Shown here: one piece after another, positions 27,815 to 40,404 of the stretch
How positions within the stretch are numbered: the first letter of the stretch is position 1
How the letters are laid out: every line of letters starts with the position of its first letter
NCBI GenBank assembly: GCA_009741485.1
Contig: CM019214.1
Span: 22,404,267-22,468,266 of the forward strand
Length of the DNA stretch: 64,000 nucleotides
Source of the DNA: Malurus cyaneus samueli
Lineage: Eukaryota > Chordata > Aves > Passeriformes > Maluridae
Direction of reading: 5' to 3'
The notes under the pieces: generated by a model
Told to the model about the DNA's origin: nothing
What the model saw: the letters and a program-made list of their open reading frames with translations, nothing else
Databases searched by the model: none
Made by a program: the position numbers and the translations under genes

Positions 27815-28552
27815 GGCTGTGGATGGTGTCTGTCCGGACTTCAGCTGAGAGCCTGACACTGCATTTCTACAGAGTAACTGGCTGATCACAGCTTAGATGG
27901 GGCACCCTTTGCTGCATGAAAAACTGGCTGGCCAGGCCCAGGGAGTGGTGGTGAATGGAACTGAATCCTACAAGCAGCCCCTCAGTGTTCCCCAGGGTTC
28001 AGTATTGGGTGAAGCCTTACATCTAGTGATTTAAACCATTCATCGATGATTTAAATGAGTAAGTCCAAATCATTGGAAAGAAATGTCAAACAGCAAGATC
28101 CCAATAAGATTGCAGATGACACCAACTTTGGGGGGAGGGTTGATCTGCTGGATGATGGCAAGGGTCTCCAGAGCGATCTGGACAGGCTGGATCCATGTGC
28201 TGAGATCGACTGCATGAGGTTCAAGGCAAAGTGCTGGGTCCTGCATGGAGGTCACGGCTGCCCCAGGAACCGCTCCAGGCTTGGGGAACAGTGGCTTGGG
28301 AGCTGCTCAGCTGAAAGGGGTACTCATTGGGGATACTCATTGACTGCTGGCTGAACAAGAGCCAGCAGTGCTCCCAGGTGGCCAAGAAGGCCAATGGCAT
28401 CCTGGCCTGTATCCAGAATAATGTGGCCAGCAGGACTAGAGAACTGATTGTCCCCCTGGACTTACCACTAAGGCTGCACCTTGAAAACAGTGTTCCATTT
28501 TGGGCCACTCACTACAAGGACATTGATGCACTAGAGCATATCTAGAGAAGGA
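27815..28552 (+). mobile_element. CR1 LINE fragment covering part of the reverse transcriptase
   Basis: The + strand follows the CR1 ORF2 reverse-transcriptase region in order. A GGACTTCAG segment matches the LDFS motif near 27835. A segment ending in VPQGS (Ser before a 'VLG'-like step) lies near 27990. The ADDT catalytic box is encoded at 28112-28123, followed by the stretch leading to the 'WAxHY/L' end of the palm and thumb near 28500. The frame is broken: the first part reads in one frame, then 28055-28354 and 28327-28545 read in two different frames. It stops before the CR1 3' end, so this copy is truncated at both ends and inactive. It is a defective retroposon, not a host gene. Confidence 0.88.
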
Positions 28553-31500
28553 CAAAAAAATCATAAAATACCAAATTTAAATAGGATTTTTTTTCTGACA
28601 TATACCCAAAGCACAAAACAAAATGAACCCATTTAAGTTCTTTGTTCAGGTCATAGCAGGATCTTTGAATGGGATTCTCTATTCCTGCAGCTATTTAAAA
28701 AATCTTTTGGCTAGCTTAATGTTTCAAATACAGCTTAATTGGGGTGAGATTTACTAATTTAATCAAAGCATTCATGCTGTTATCAACAAAAGAAAACTGT
28801 TGTCTTAACTGCCATTTTAGCATCAATAAATATGTTATTAATTTAACATTAGGTTTTTTTTAATATTGCAAAAATAACCCAATATATTCATGATACTTAG
28901 TAAAAAAAAGCCTTTGATGCAGATTATTTTGATATCATGTTTATTATTTTCTCTACCTGTTCTAAATTTGAAAAAAAATTGCTATGTATCATCCACTTTT
29001 AAAAGCATTCTGCAGAAACTATTGCTTTGCTCTCCTTGATTGTAGCTGAATTGAACACACCTTAATGCATTTAAACAGGACTTGCACAGAAGAATAGAAA
29101 GTAGTTGGACAATCTTAAAATTCATACAATTTTAGTCACCAGTTTTTTCAAGTTAATGTATCAGACAAATATAAATTTTAAGGCCCTGGCTTAAATCCAG
29201 AAAGTTTTTAAATGATCCTTTAATGTTTACTCATTAAATATAGAGGAGACTTTTTAAATCTAGAGAGATCATTAAATACTTTATATTTTGTTAGTGGTAA
29301 AGGAGGATATTCAAAACAGACATACATATTTCCTATTGCTGCCTTAATCAATGGGTTTTTTCACTTTCATTTGTATGTATAGAAGTTAATTTGTTACCAA
29401 ATAGAAGGCAAATTATGAATGCCTATTAAGCATAGATATTCACAACAGTATTAAAAAGATATTCATTCTTGTACGTCCTTTGGCCTGGTGACAAAATTGA
29501 GTTAGAGCAGAATTGCAATTGCATCTCTAGACTATAATTCTACCTTAAAGATAATCTGAATATCAACTAATCCGAATATTCAATTTTGTTTTCAATTCTA
29601 AGTTGAGCTATTTGAACAGTTAAACATGAATATTGTATTTGGTTTTGTTTTTTTTTTTTGCTTATAGCCACCACTGAAAAAACATGGTAGGATTGAATGA
29701 AATGTGCTTTACAAATAAATTAATTGCTCTGCACTGAAAGAGGTCACTTACAATAACATGAGCCAGCAGTCTTTGCACTTTGGCACTAACAAGTTAGATC
29801 ATTCAGACATAATGATGGGATTGTATCCTTCATAGAGAAAATGGAGACACCACAATAGGCCATTGAAAAACCCTATTGAGCAAAAAACATTGACTGAAAG
29901 CCATGAACAGGATGTTGACTCTGTTATAAATGAGACAAATGCCATACTATAATACAGAAAATGTCACAGTCTCATTATTATTTCAGTAATTCATCCATAC
30001 ATTAAACACTGTGTGTAACATTTTAAAGTGGTGTTTCAGAACTAGGCAAAATTTGGAAAATAAATCAAATTTTTACTGGTGAGGAGAATTGAGAAAATTA
30101 TTTTATTCAGTAAAATGATGGAAGGGATTAGATTATTTGATTTGGAAAAGGAAGGATGGAGATTAAATGTGATAGTACAACATTAAAGTATGGCTAACAG
30201 GACTGCAGGATCAATTGTGCCAAATCTCTTTATCTGATGCTAACTCAATAATACTTTGGTTTCAATAGCGGTTCATAGAACATTTATAGAAATGAATGGT
30301 TGAAAATAAAAACTGTGTTTGACATTCTGAAAAAAAAAAAAGAAGAATGTATGAATGTATATGAGAAGGAATGATAATTAACATATATCTTAATTGGATT
30401 ATTGTCAGCATAGGCAGTTACACAGAAAGAAGTGATCATACACATAATTTATAATTATTTTCTAGGTAATGCATACTAGTTAATTGATTCAGCCAAGAAG
30501 CCTCATGACAAATTTGTCTTCTCTTGTCAGCTAATGTAAAATCAGGTAAAGACTTGATAAAATCCACTCCCTCTTAAAATAGAGATCAACCACACTGATC
30601 TTGGTTATTTCCTGTCTAATTTTTGAAACCTTTTCCATAAGAATGTTGAAAGTGTTGTATTGCAAGAAATAAGAACAATTCATTGAATATTTTTCTTCTG
30701 ATCTTCACTATGGGGACCCTCATGATATATGATATCTACTAGGTTAGTTTCATTGAAGATTAATTCAAGAGTGAATTCCAGAGTATCTAATTTGAAGTAC
30801 CTCAGGACTGCGGGCTAACGAGCACATGTAATCCATTTTTATACATTCCATGTGAAATTTTTTCACTTGTGAAATAGCAGTAGTGTTTGTTTGATATAAA
30901 TCCATCTGAGAAAAATGTAATGAAAGTGGATACATTTTTTAAATCAGCAGAGTTATTTGATAGGATATAAATTTACACTGGGCTGTCTCCTTTCCACTGG
31001 GTCTCCAGGTGAATAATTAAGCTACAGAGTGTCCACTAAATAGGAAAACACATGCACTCAGATATTTAGGTGTAATTTCATACATTAAATTACTAATTTG
31101 TATGTATGTTATAAGAGAATTTAGAAGGAAACTGATTGTTTCTTTCTTGATGGGCAAAGGTGTTTCAGTGGAAAAAGGAATGGAGGAAATAATAAACAAG
31201 ACCATACAGAAGCACGGACCTGGCCAAGAGCTGGTGAGAAGAGGTAGTAATGAGAACAAGCCTGGTTAGATGCACTCATTGGTAAGGGTACATGGAATAT
31301 GGAAATGCACATTTTTTTCAGTAATATTATCTGAATACAGACCTTGTCAGTTTAGGACTATGAGGAAAACAATGGGGGCAAACACACAGAGATACAAACC
31401 TGGCCGTGTAAGTTCTTGTGGCATCCACGAGGGTGTGTGTGTGAGTGAGCAGAGTGCGTGCCCATGTGCATGCATGGTGAGCTGCTGTCTCTAAGAGCCA

Positions 31501-34500
31501 GAGAGGAAGAGGTGGCAGGTGGCTGACTGTGCTTGTGTCCCATGNGAACCCTGTCCCCTGTCCGTAGGAGCTGCTGAAGGTAGTGCCTTGTCCGTCAGTC
31601 TGTGTGACTAACAGTGTCAATTCCTTGATCATGAGCCATGCTCTTCCATCATGCCTCAGCAGATGCCATAGAGGGAAAGCTTCAGAAAATTAGTATTTCC
31701 TAACTTTTATCAAAGTAAATTTGTTTCCTTTGTGCTTTTATGTTTTAGACTTCTCCTGTACTGTTATGAGATAAATGCCTCTTCTATAATCACAAAAAAC
31801 ATTGTTGTCTTTGCATTTGTTTTCAACTGTGGGGTACTTAGTACCTTAGAATAGATGGTTGGTGACTTGTTTTCTAATTGAACTCTTTTCCTATCCACTT
31901 CACTAAATTTTATAGTTGTTTTCACCTTTTTTTTTCCCAGCTGATACACAAAGTCAAAAAACTGGCTCTGCACTGGAAGTGACCATCAAGCGTGCTACAC
32001 ATTTGCAGGATGCCCTCTAAAGAAATTTCTAGGCTTCAATACACATGCTGCTTCTCATTTTATAACATTTTCAGTAGATCCCAATTAAATGTAGGTTTTT
32101 TTAGTAGATTGCAATTAAAATAAGTATGGTTTTCTCTCTACTAAATAGAATACAAAAGCTGTATACTTCTATTTAGTAATTTACTTATTCCTTTGCACAT
32201 GTGTGAAGATTTAATTCCAAGGGGCTTTTTCTTTGTGATTGGTAAGGATGCCTGCATGATAGTGCACCAAATAACTACTTAACTTTATTCCAGAGGGGAC
32301 ATTTCATCTTTTCCCCTCAAGTCTCATTTCCATTTCTGTGTCAAGAACATATCATCATGACATTTGGAGGACTAAATTTATTTTTGAAACTGCTCCAGCA
32401 AAGCTCATCTGATTGTGTCCTATTGAGGACAATATGTTCCTTCTAGAGAATGTTTAAAAAAAAAAAAAAAAAAAAGAGAAAAAGAAAAAAAAAAAAGAAA
32501 AGTGAACTCTAGATTTCCTACAAGGAAAAGACTACAGTTACTTTGGTGGTTTGTCACAGACTGACTGCATGGCATAAACACCTTTTTCCATAGATAAACA
32601 TCTGGTTTTTTTTTTTTTTTTCTGATCAACCAGGCATCTGGACATGACAGCCAACTGCAAGTGAAAATAATTTGCTGCCATTCATTCCTTTGCTGCATGA
32701 CTGCTTTCAGAATAATTTTGGGAGATATTTTTCAAATTGGAATCTTAATTCTTAATATAATTTCTCAGTCTGGAACACCAGTCTGGGTCATCGTTTTGCA
32801 GGATGAAACCAGAACAGTCACTAACCATATCTCATCTGAAGTCACATCCTTTCCTTTTAAAAGAAATGGGATTGTCAGTCATCTCTTATCGTTGCTTTGT
32901 GGTAGCATTCATTTATCCTATTGGAATTGTATTACATGATGTTTACCAAATTGCTCTGCTCCAAAAAAAAAGGAGATGGATAGGACACAAAGCTAAGGAA
33001 TTATGTTCTTCTGGCTTGTACACTCAGAGATTTCTCATGAAAGAGAGGAAACATAGAAACAAAACAGCTAATATCATTTGGGTTTCCAGTTAATGTCATA
33101 GTCCAGTCACTATTTCTTTTTTTTTTTTTTTTTTTTTTTATTTTGCTCTAAACACCTTTAGAAGTTAAAATGTCTGTTTTCCTTTACCATCTTCATAAAC
33201 AAATATACTATATTGATTATATATATACTGAGTTAATTAGGCCCATTATTTTAAGAGAACACTCTCCATGAAAACAGCTCTAAGCTCTGATTGCCAGTAT
33301 GAACAGATCATTAATTATTATTCTTTAAGTGCAAATATTTTTACTGGAAGTTTCTAATTCACTGACTAGAGCAAGGAATTATAATTAAGCTCTTTTGTAG
33401 GATGCAGGGAAAAAGAAAAAAAAATAGACCAATATAAAGGGCCACTGTGATTGCTTCTCCAGATGAAACCAGAATGAAATTACTCCTACATTATCCAGGT
33501 TACATCCTAGGAGATCCTGCTCTGAATTGTTTCCTTTTTGCCTTTGTTGTACTTTTTAAATGATTGAAGAAGAGCCAGATTTTGCAAATGTTTTATGTGA
33601 AATGAATCAATGTAACCTGCCAATGTGCAATGTCGTATTTTCAGAAGGTGAGTGGGTAATTAGAACTGGTAACTTTTGTCATTTTATGCTAAAGCATAAA
33701 ATCCAGCAATTTATTCCACCAAGGGGATTTACTATTCTGCACAGATAGATTTGTCTTTGAAGAAGATGAGGGCGAAGATTCCCTGAAGGAAATTTATGAG
33801 TCACTGAGTATCTTTTAAAGAGACAACATAAACTATATAATATAGGTCAACAACTAAAAACATATAAATCCCAGACTTATCTAAAACAAACTCTCTGGCT
33901 CTCCATGTTAGGATTTATTTTCAGGTTGGTCTTCAGTTCAATTAAAGAGTAGAATTCCTACTAATATAGGAAGCCAACCTAAGTAGTGTCCCCTGTTGAT
34001 GTCTCATATTAGCCCAAATTGAAAGGCTTAATATAAATTTGTCTCCTTAACTGATTCTGTGCATGAGCTCCCTACATGGAAACAAATAAATTATTGTCTT
34101 TTGTCAATGTCCTCAGAAAAAAAAAAAAACAAAAAGGAAAAAAGCCAAAGAGTTAATTAACCCTTTCCAAAAGGGGTAAACTTGTCTGTCCGTTATGCTT
34201 GAGGTCATAAGAATGGACAAAAAGTTACCAAAGCATTCAGATTTTAGTTCTTTTTTCTTTTTTGCTTATCAAGAATTTGTGTTTCTGAACTCACTCCATG
34301 AGATAGTTTTCTATAGGAGATAATAAACTATTTTTTATAGATAGACTACATTTAACCTTACACAGTTGGACTGTGTTCTCCTTTATTTGTATTGCTCTTC
34401 TCTGAGCTATTAATTTATGTTGAAGAGCACTGAGAAAGCTTACAGAACTGTGAGAAAATAAAAATATCAAAGGTGATCTAAGCCAAGACAATATAAAAAT

Positions 34501-37500
34501 GTTTGTGTTTTGTAAAGATGTTCAGCGTGCCACAAAGTCTGATAATAAAAATGAAAATAATTTTGCTGTGCTTGAGCCCTGTGCCCAATGTAAGACAGAT
34601 TGTACAGTAAAGTGAAAGGCTAAACTTTGTTGTACTTAATCTTCTAACAAAACAGTGATTTCTCAAGATACTAAAATAAAATAAAAGCTGAAAAGGTGTG
34701 TATGATATTGGAGTCTAAATATAAGAATATGTGAGGGGATTGATTTTGCTTTTATGAAAGTGAAATGGGTGCTATCAGTTTTTTTCCTTCTTCTGAGTGG
34801 ACCACCCATATTACAGTAGTGACAAAGTTTTTTTTCCTAATCATAAACCTAGCTATATTCAGCTCCTTTTTATGGATACATTTGTAGAGATCATTATTCA
34901 GCAGCAGTCTTAACCATGCATTAAATCATATAAATAGTCCATTGAAGAATTCTTCTGAGGGTCTCTGTTTTCATTCTGGAGTGTGTTTTCTCTACATACA
35001 TTTCACATGCCCTCTCCAGAGGGCACAACCTGCCAATATGTCACGCTGCTGCTGGATTTCATGAATTGACCCCACCAAATAATTCTGAGCAGTGTGGTAG
35101 AAAGCACTCTATTGCCCTGAGAACTGCATTCCCATGGATCTGATAGCAATTCCAGTCCAGCTTCTGTTCTTTTCTCGCACAAAACAGCTTTTCATGCCTC
35201 TCAAGAAGAATCAGTCCTTCCTACTAGAAGTGCTTTCAGCACTTGCTGTTAACAAACTCTGTGCTTGCTGCTGCAATGGCTGTAGGGATGTAATGAGCTT
35301 CTGGCATTGTGTGGTGCCACCAGGCACTGTTAAGGAGCTAGAGCAACTTGCTCAAGAGAACATTATTATGTCAGAGATTTTGTTTGCCTGTTAAAAAATC
35401 TAATTAGGCTCATGAAGGATGCAAGCCTACTTTGCAGTGGAACACTGGCTAAATGTCTGAACAAAGAGACATCCTAAATGATGTGTCACCATTTTATAAA
35501 AATAATGTTATTCTGTAAACTGTGGATGTAAGTCCTTCATGGGTGCTGGCAGTTGCCAGCAGTGGCTGACATACTTTATTGAAGTGGAAGACCCACTGTG
35601 GACTCATAAAGTGGGAAGATCTGCTGAAGGGTTGCCCTTGTGGTCTTGGTGTGTCCCTAAATGAGTCAATCAAAGTACCCTCTGATCCAGCAGGGCTGCT
35701 CAGTGAGGAGTGCCCCTAATGGGACATTGGCAGATTGGTTGGGAACAGGGCTTTCAGCGTTCCTGGGGCAGTGACAGACAAATCAAACTCTAGGGGTGGA
35801 GGAAATCTCCCCTTCTCACATGACAAAAAAATACTATTTATTATTATTAAACAATTCCTTGACCAATCTCCTCTGAACAGAACATCTTACTTTCAAATCA
35901 TGCATATGTATAAATCATTAATACTTCACACATTTCTAATACTAGAATATACCTAATGAAATGAAAAATTACTCAAATTCAACATTATTTTGTCTCCTGT
36001 TCTTCTCTAAAAAAAAAAAAAAAAAGTAAGCATATTTAATAAAAATCTTTGTTCACTGTTTGCAAATATTCTGATAAATGGCCTTTTTTCCTCTAATGCA
36101 GATGAATTTTGTGAAGCAATATGCACAAATTTAAGATGTACAAAATAGTTTGAAAGTAATTACTCACAAAAAATAGGGCCCAGACAGTTTTGTTCAGTGG
36201 AGGTAAAATGATTAAACCATGAAAACACTGAGAAGTATTAATAGTGAAGGTGTTCTTGAAAAAACATATCAAAATGTGATTTTTATACAGCTCTAGGGAT
36301 ACAGATGAGAGAATGTAAATATGAGAGAAAAGTAGAAAGAAAGAGTTTTGATGTATTTAATACTACACTTGCTGTCATTCTACTATAAACTTGCCTTTTT
36401 TTTTACATTCTGCTACAGCTTTTTCAGGTATCTGATATTTTTCTGACTCCTACTATTTTACAGAAATCCTCCTCTGAGCCCTGAAATCCACTGAAGGTGA
36501 AGCTTGTTGTCTTCTAATTCATCCAGAGTGTGACAGAAATACACTTTCATCTTGTGAAGATCAGGTCTGAAGTAAGTAGATATGAAGTAGATATTCTTCC
36601 TCAGAAGGAGAATGAAAAAATATGTTATAAAATATTGGACAGCTGATTCAATCCCTAACATCAGAGAATGAATCTCATTATAACCTGACATTATTTTGTG
36701 GGGTGTCTCATTAAGGAAAACTTATATCACATATGAACATATACAAAGCAGCAAAGTGTTAAGCAGTCAGGATCAGATTCACTAATTAGACAAGATCTTA
36801 ATGTATTTCTCTAAAGTACAGAAGGATAGGAAACTGGAATTAAATTATAATCAGATAATTCCCTTTATATTAGATAATTCCCTCTTATTTCACATGTGGC
36901 AGATTGAGGCCATTCTACCTGCTGTTTTAAGAAAACCATCTAAATTTAAAAAGGGGGAAAAAAACAAAAAGGGAGTTAGAGTTGGGTCTTCTTTTCATTT
37001 CAGTAGCTAAGAACCTTTAATCACTGCTACAATAGAATTTACATAAGGGCTAACTCTTTCCACTGGGTTCTCAAAGACCATTCCAAAGAGCCCCTGGAGA
37101 AGCACAAAGGCACTCTCCTCTTGCTTATTATCTGATAAGGAAAGAACCATCTTCAAGACAGGAGCATTTTATTTTAAGTATCAGGGACTACGTCTTTGTA
37201 GTTACTAATTAGAATTTTAACACAAAAATTTTTAATGTATTGAAAAGAGAGGAATCAAGAACTCTGTGCATATTTTAAAAATTAAGCAACACTTCAAATT
37301 TTAATGTCTGTGTTAAAAACATTGTTTGATTTTGTTATTAGAACAAAGATAGAAAATTAGAGAGAAAATTAACCCTTATCACATAGTTAGATCTAAAGTG
37401 AATCGAAATTTGGAGTCTTTCCTGATTCGTTAGTTCTTAATTTGGGGATTATTATAACATTATCATTAATTTTTTGCTATAAAATTAATAATGCACACTC

Positions 37501-40044
37501 AGCTTTAAAGAAAAGTTTCACTAGGAATTCTAAATAATATATACACTGTTCTGCATCTGCTATTCTCAAAGTCTGTAATAGTTTATATTTCCTTAGGAGA
37601 CAAATTGTATTATCTTATCCTTCTTTGTATCTTCATTCACCTTTCAAGGTTTTCTTTTTCTATTTTTATCCAATCTAATTTCAGTAAAATATTTAAAATA
37701 TAAATGGAACTAACCACTTTCTGATTTTGCTGGTTTTGAAGCATAGTTAGTCTGCAGGCTGAAATAAGATAGTCATAGAACAGCTATTTCACACCATACT
37801 CTATTAGTAAGTGTTCACATAATGAGAAAGTAATTAACTTGAAGAATGAAGCATAAGCACTGCTGATGGCATTGCTTTGTTAATATAGATTTTTTTTCTG
37901 TTTACTTGGTTTTATTGCTTCTTCCATGTAATTAAATTAAAAGTGATGGACGCATCTAGAAACACAAACCAGTAAATCACAACAGTGCTGGACTATTGAG
38001 TCAAAGATAAAGAGTTTTTTGGTTTTTTTTTTTACTTACTTACTTAAAGATTTGCAATACCTAAAATAACAACAGTGGTTAGCAGTTCAAGATATTCAAA
38101 AAGGCCTTGCTTGATTTCTGATGGTGCTTTAATGCTTGTTTTCTTTATTCGTTGATAATACCACATCCAGAACCCTGTGGTTTCTCTTTGTTGAGCTCAT
38201 TTGGAGCTGTCCCTGAGACCAAAGACATTTTGAGCAATGAAAGGGCATACAGCACTTCTCTTAGTTCTTATACAGGGCTGACCTCTTTAGTGAGTTGAGG
38301 CTGTGAAAAGCTTCATTTCTTTCCAGGTGTGTTCCTCAGGTAAAGTCCCATCATACTCACTGTTAGCCTTGGAAAAATATCTTCCAATTATATGAGCCAA
38401 CTTCAGCTGCTGCTTATGCTGTTATATCTCACACCTTCACTGTCTAGGCGTGAAATGGCTGCTTCCAAAGTATTTATTCTTCCATATGTTCTTCTCTGAG
38501 CATTTTGGGGAAACAAAGTAAATGAGTGGTGAGACTCTAGCATTAAGAGCAGCATTCAGGCTGAATTTCCCAATCTGATCCTTATCAGGTCAGAATAAAG
38601 GTTAAGCTTTTCATCCGTTCCTGAGCTATTTATGTTATTTTCAGAGATTCAAATGCATACATTTCATCGATACTTCATTCAGAATCAGTTTTCATTTCAA
38701 ATGCTTTGAGAACCCTTCCCTCCTCCGCCCCCTTGAAATGGTTTATATTTTCTTTTGACTATCCTTTTATCTCTCACTTCATCTCTTCACTGGGAAAATC
38801 TTGACCATTCAAGCACTAGGAACAATAGCACTGCTTCAGGTAAAGGTAGCATGAGTTCTTAAAGAGCGCCGTCACAATGGTCCCAAAACCATAATTGTAC
38901 ATACAAATGCATTGCTCATGTGGGAACGTAACCCATGTGTAAATTAAGGATCGCAACTATGCATAGACAAAACAGATACCAGTGGGCTAAAAAAATTGAA
39001 TGGTTGCATTTTATGACATATTTAAAAAAAAAAAAAATAAAAAAAAAAAACTCCAAACAAAAACTCCTTGAATTAATAATAGTATGTATGCTCCTAGAGA
39101 TAGAAGCAAGCATGCATATATGCATGGATAGAAGATAAACCCTGCTTTGTAAACACTGCATGTAATCTGAAATACAGTGCAACCAACACCAATGGCAGAC
39201 AATCAGTCTTTGGAGGGCAATTCACAAATTTTTTATACTCTTTTCCTCTTATTTTTCATCAGGGAAACAAAACACAAAAAAAAAAAAAAATAACCATCTC
39301 CAACAATTTCAGGGTCGTCTTTTTTCTTTAATGCTCTGTTGAAGCCCACTTCAACTCCCCAGTTAAGCTGGCTGAAGAAAGCTGAATTAGAATTTGAACA
39401 GTTTATTACATAGCTCAGAAATGATATTTGGGCAACTTCACATCCATTGAAGAAGCTATTAAAAGAAAATATGGTGACACAGACAATAAATTCCTGAACC
39501 AAAAGAATATATCATGAACAGTTGATATTTGAGATATGTACTAAAATCGATTCTAATAATAGAAGTCTTCATCCTTTACACATCAGTAAACAGGAGAAGG
39601 TCAAGTAGGGCTTGGAGAAACACTTCAAACATATTCAGCTCCAAATTCTTATTTTTTATTTTCTCAATCTATTTTCTCAAATTCCTTTTTGAAGTTACAA
39701 ATAATAGTTCTTCTAGCTAAAAAAAAAAAAAAAAATTGATGATATAAACATCAGTTTATGCTGTTGTTCAATACAAGAATATTCCTGCTACTTCCCACAG
39801 AAAGTTAAATTTCCCAGAGAAAAGGGAATATTTTTCAGTATGTGTTCTGTGTGGGGTGCAAGGTACCACTAAATACAAGACTTTTAATGCAAGACATTGT
39901 TATTTGGAGAACACACTGATGAAAAAGCAGCCACAGAAGTGGTCTTTGAATGACCTGTGCCCACCCTTGAGGAGCTGACACATGTGAACCAGATGAGTGC
40001 AACATGCTGCCCCAACATTCTGTACCCAGGTCAGGGCGACCTCC
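28553..40044. other. Long non-coding stretch, probably FRMPD4 intron
   Basis: No exon or RNA gene was recognised. Low-complexity landmarks are A/T runs around 32455-32500, a T-run at 33117-33139, and an A-run at 39026-39050. The stretch 35040-35820 is less AT-rich than its surroundings, but no protein or repeat family was recognised in it. A single ambiguous base occurs at 31545. Confidence 0.55.
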
Positions 40045-40404
40045 TGTCCTGATTTCAGCTGGGATAAGATTAATTTCTTCTTCTTAAGTGGCTGGCACAG
40101 TGTTGTGGTTTTCGGATTTACTATGAGAATAATATGAGAAACTGATGTTTTGGCTGCCCCTAGAGCGCGTTTGCCCTAAGACGAGGGCTTTTCAATTTGC
40201 CATGCTCTGCCAGAGAGAAGTGGTAAAATAAGCTGTGAGGACCATGAACAGTGGCGTGGACAAAACTGTTCCAAAGGGATATTCCACACCATGGATGCCA
40301 AATGGTCAGTGAAAAACTGGGGGAGGTTGAGGAGGACCGGGAATGAACTGGGAATTTGTCAACTGGTGAGCACTTGTGCTATACATCACTTGTTTCTCTT
40401 GGGC
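40045..40404 (+). mobile_element. Solo LTR, avian ERVL-like
   Basis: It begins with TGTCCTG followed by TTTCAGCTGGGAT and continues through GTATGAGAATAAT-like and CTGATGTTTT segments, then a 'CCAAAGGGATATTCCA' block and a 'TGGTGAGCACTTGTGCT...CATCACTTGT' block, all in the order seen in an abundant LTR family of bird genomes. Similarity fades after about 40404, so the 3' part is missing or diverged. No internal gag, pol or env sequence flanks it, so it looks like a solo LTR left by recombination between two LTRs. The family assignment is from memory of the consensus. Confidence 0.8.

Noticed and set aside
28055..28545. Two open frames that could be read as a small gene
   Set aside because: They are frame-shifted remains of CR1 reverse transcriptase, including the ADDT box, not a host gene.
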